A stretch of 6,188 nucleotides of DNA from Actinomycetota bacterium (lineage in GTDB: Bacteria; Actinomycetota; Acidimicrobiia; Acidimicrobiales; Ilumatobacteraceae), in NCBI GenBank assembly GCA_009705435.1, contig WLTJ01000105.1:1-6188 (forward strand), written 5' to 3'. Below are positions 5,472 through 6,188 of the stretch, piece by piece; position 1 is the first letter of the stretch, and the number at the start of each line of letters is the position of its first letter. Below the pieces are notes generated by a model, which was not told the DNA's origin, made no database searches, and saw only the letters and a list, made by a program, of their open reading frames with translations. The position numbers and the translations under genes were made by a program.

Positions 5472-6188
5472 TTAGCGGTAAGGACCATGCTGGCGAAATA
5501 GCCGCCGATGCCAGCGTCGAGGCGTCAGGGCGATTCCACGTGGCTCATCTTCAAACATCCAGCGGGCAAAATATTGTCGTCCTCTTTGACCTGCGTGGGC
5601 CAGCAGGGCGATCGCCCCACGGGCTCCTCGTCGGTGTGAGAGGACATTGGAAAGGCGTACTGACATTCGGTGGTCAGCGAGCAAATGGTCTGTGACCGAC
5701 ATCTCGTAGCGCTGGCGAACTGCAGCGGGTTCGCCACCAGCCACAATCGCCTGAGCAGCAAGAGAACCCGTGAGCAATGCTTGGCCGATACCTTCGCCAG
5801 TCAAGGCATCTGTTGCCATCACTGCATCGCCGACGAATAACACTCGACCAGAAGCAGTCATGGCTTGATCAATGCGTGCAGGAATCGGCCAGGCGGTATG
5901 TCGGTCATCAAGGACAAAGTTCGGACCAAGTGCCTCCACAACATGTTCTCGTTGTAAGAGGTCAGTCCAGACATCTTTCATATCGCCGATACGTCGCTTG
6001 CCATCGCGCAATAATGCGAGACCGATATTGGCGCGATTGCCAGGAAGCGGAAAACTCCAGGCGTAACCCGGCAACAAATCTGCGTCAAACCAAATGATCA
6101 ATCGTTGTGCTGCTGTGCCTGTGACATTGCTGGCGTATTGGCGAAAGGCGTGCCATTCACCGAGGTATCCGGGCTCGGAGAGACCGAG
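5472..6188 (-). CDS. Geranylgeranyl-reductase-family FAD-dependent oxidoreductase (C-terminal part, cut by right edge)
   Basis: The frame is open from the right edge to the TAG-type stop region at 5472, giving 238 residues. It starts inside the protein at LGLSEPGYLGEWHAFRQY; a TTG at 6101 is internal (Leu30), not a start. LLPGYAWSFPLPGNRANIGL (38-57 of the visible part) is the substrate-domain motif of geranylgeranyl reductase and menaquinone-reductase-like flavoproteins. GRVLFVGDAVMATDALTGEG (114-133) is the second FAD-binding motif, with Asp121 contacting the ribityl chain. The N-terminal Rossmann GXGXXG is outside the window; family proteins are about 400 residues, so roughly 170-190 residues are missing. 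Such enzymes reduce isoprenoid double bonds in quinone side chains, lipids or pigments; which one applies here is not readable. The visible C-terminus is rich in Arg and His and ends RRLFRQHGPYR. The nitronate monooxygenase gene follows on the same strand after 28 bases. Confidence 0.85.
   Translation of the reverse strand, partial: LGLSEPGYLGEWHAFRQYASNVTGTAAQRLIIWFDADLLPGYAWSFPLPGNRANIGLALLRDGKRRIGDMKDVWTDLLQREHVVEALGPNFVLDDRHTAWPIPARIDQAMTASGRVLFVGDAVMATDALTGEGIGQALLTGSLAAQAIVAGGEPAAVRQRYEMSVTDHLLADHRMSVRLSNVLSHRRGARGAIALLAHAGQRGRQYFARWMFEDEPRGIALTPRRWHRRLFRQHGPYR

Noticed and set aside
5444..5488. Start of the nitronate monooxygenase at ATG 5488
   Set aside because: The extra 15 residues are not family-like, would overlap the upstream gene by 17 bases and have no ribosome-binding site.
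5777..6097. Plus-strand open frame of 106 codons
   Set aside because: Antisense to the conserved FAD-binding part of the geranylgeranyl-reductase-family gene.

Overview
The window looks like ordinary chromosome from a member of the Actinomycetota with moderate GC (roughly half by eye). The strongest evidence is a complete mycothiol synthase gene (mshD), because mycothiol is essentially restricted to that phylum. A geranylgeranyl-reductase-family flavoprotein, a lysine-tailed endonuclease III and apparently leaderless gene starts fit the same picture. I cannot place it below phylum level; a low-to-moderate GC aquatic lineage is only a guess.

Layout, left to right. (1) A minus-strand pair: mshD is followed, with a 4-base ATGA overlap, by the N-terminal third or less of an M3-family oligoendopeptidase F that runs off the left edge. 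(2) A divergent plus-strand gene, nth (endonuclease III), starts 54 bases from mshD. (3) After a spacer of about 210 bases with an imperfect duplicated motif comes a secreted CotH-kinase-fold protein with two C-terminal fibronectin-type-III-like domains. (4) Next is a 343-base stretch with no intact gene. It holds what looks like the frameshifted C-terminal end of an alpha/beta-hydrolase and a perfect 8-bp inverted repeat at about the frame break. (5) A minus-strand pair closes the window: the C-terminal half of a geranylgeranyl-reductase-family FAD oxidoreductase (cut by the right edge) is followed 28 bases later by a complete nitronate monooxygenase-like FMN enzyme.

Function. mshD makes the final step of mycothiol synthesis, and nth does base-excision repair; their head-to-head arrangement puts two stress-protection genes on one short divergent control region. 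The flavoprotein pair probably handles isoprenoid or quinone reduction and nitronate or enoyl-type oxidation, but nothing shows that they share a pathway. The CotH-like protein is the least predictable gene, since its substrate cannot be read from the sequence.

The most consistent signal not explained by the genes is at the starts. The three best-supported first-gene starts (mshD, nth, nitronate monooxygenase) each have a TANNNT hexamer 6 to 7 bases before the ATG, as expected for leaderless transcripts, and the CotH gene has TATAGT 9 bases before its best ATG. The operon-internal pepF instead has a Shine-Dalgarno sequence. I found no CRISPR array, RNA gene, insertion sequence or clearly new multi-gene system.
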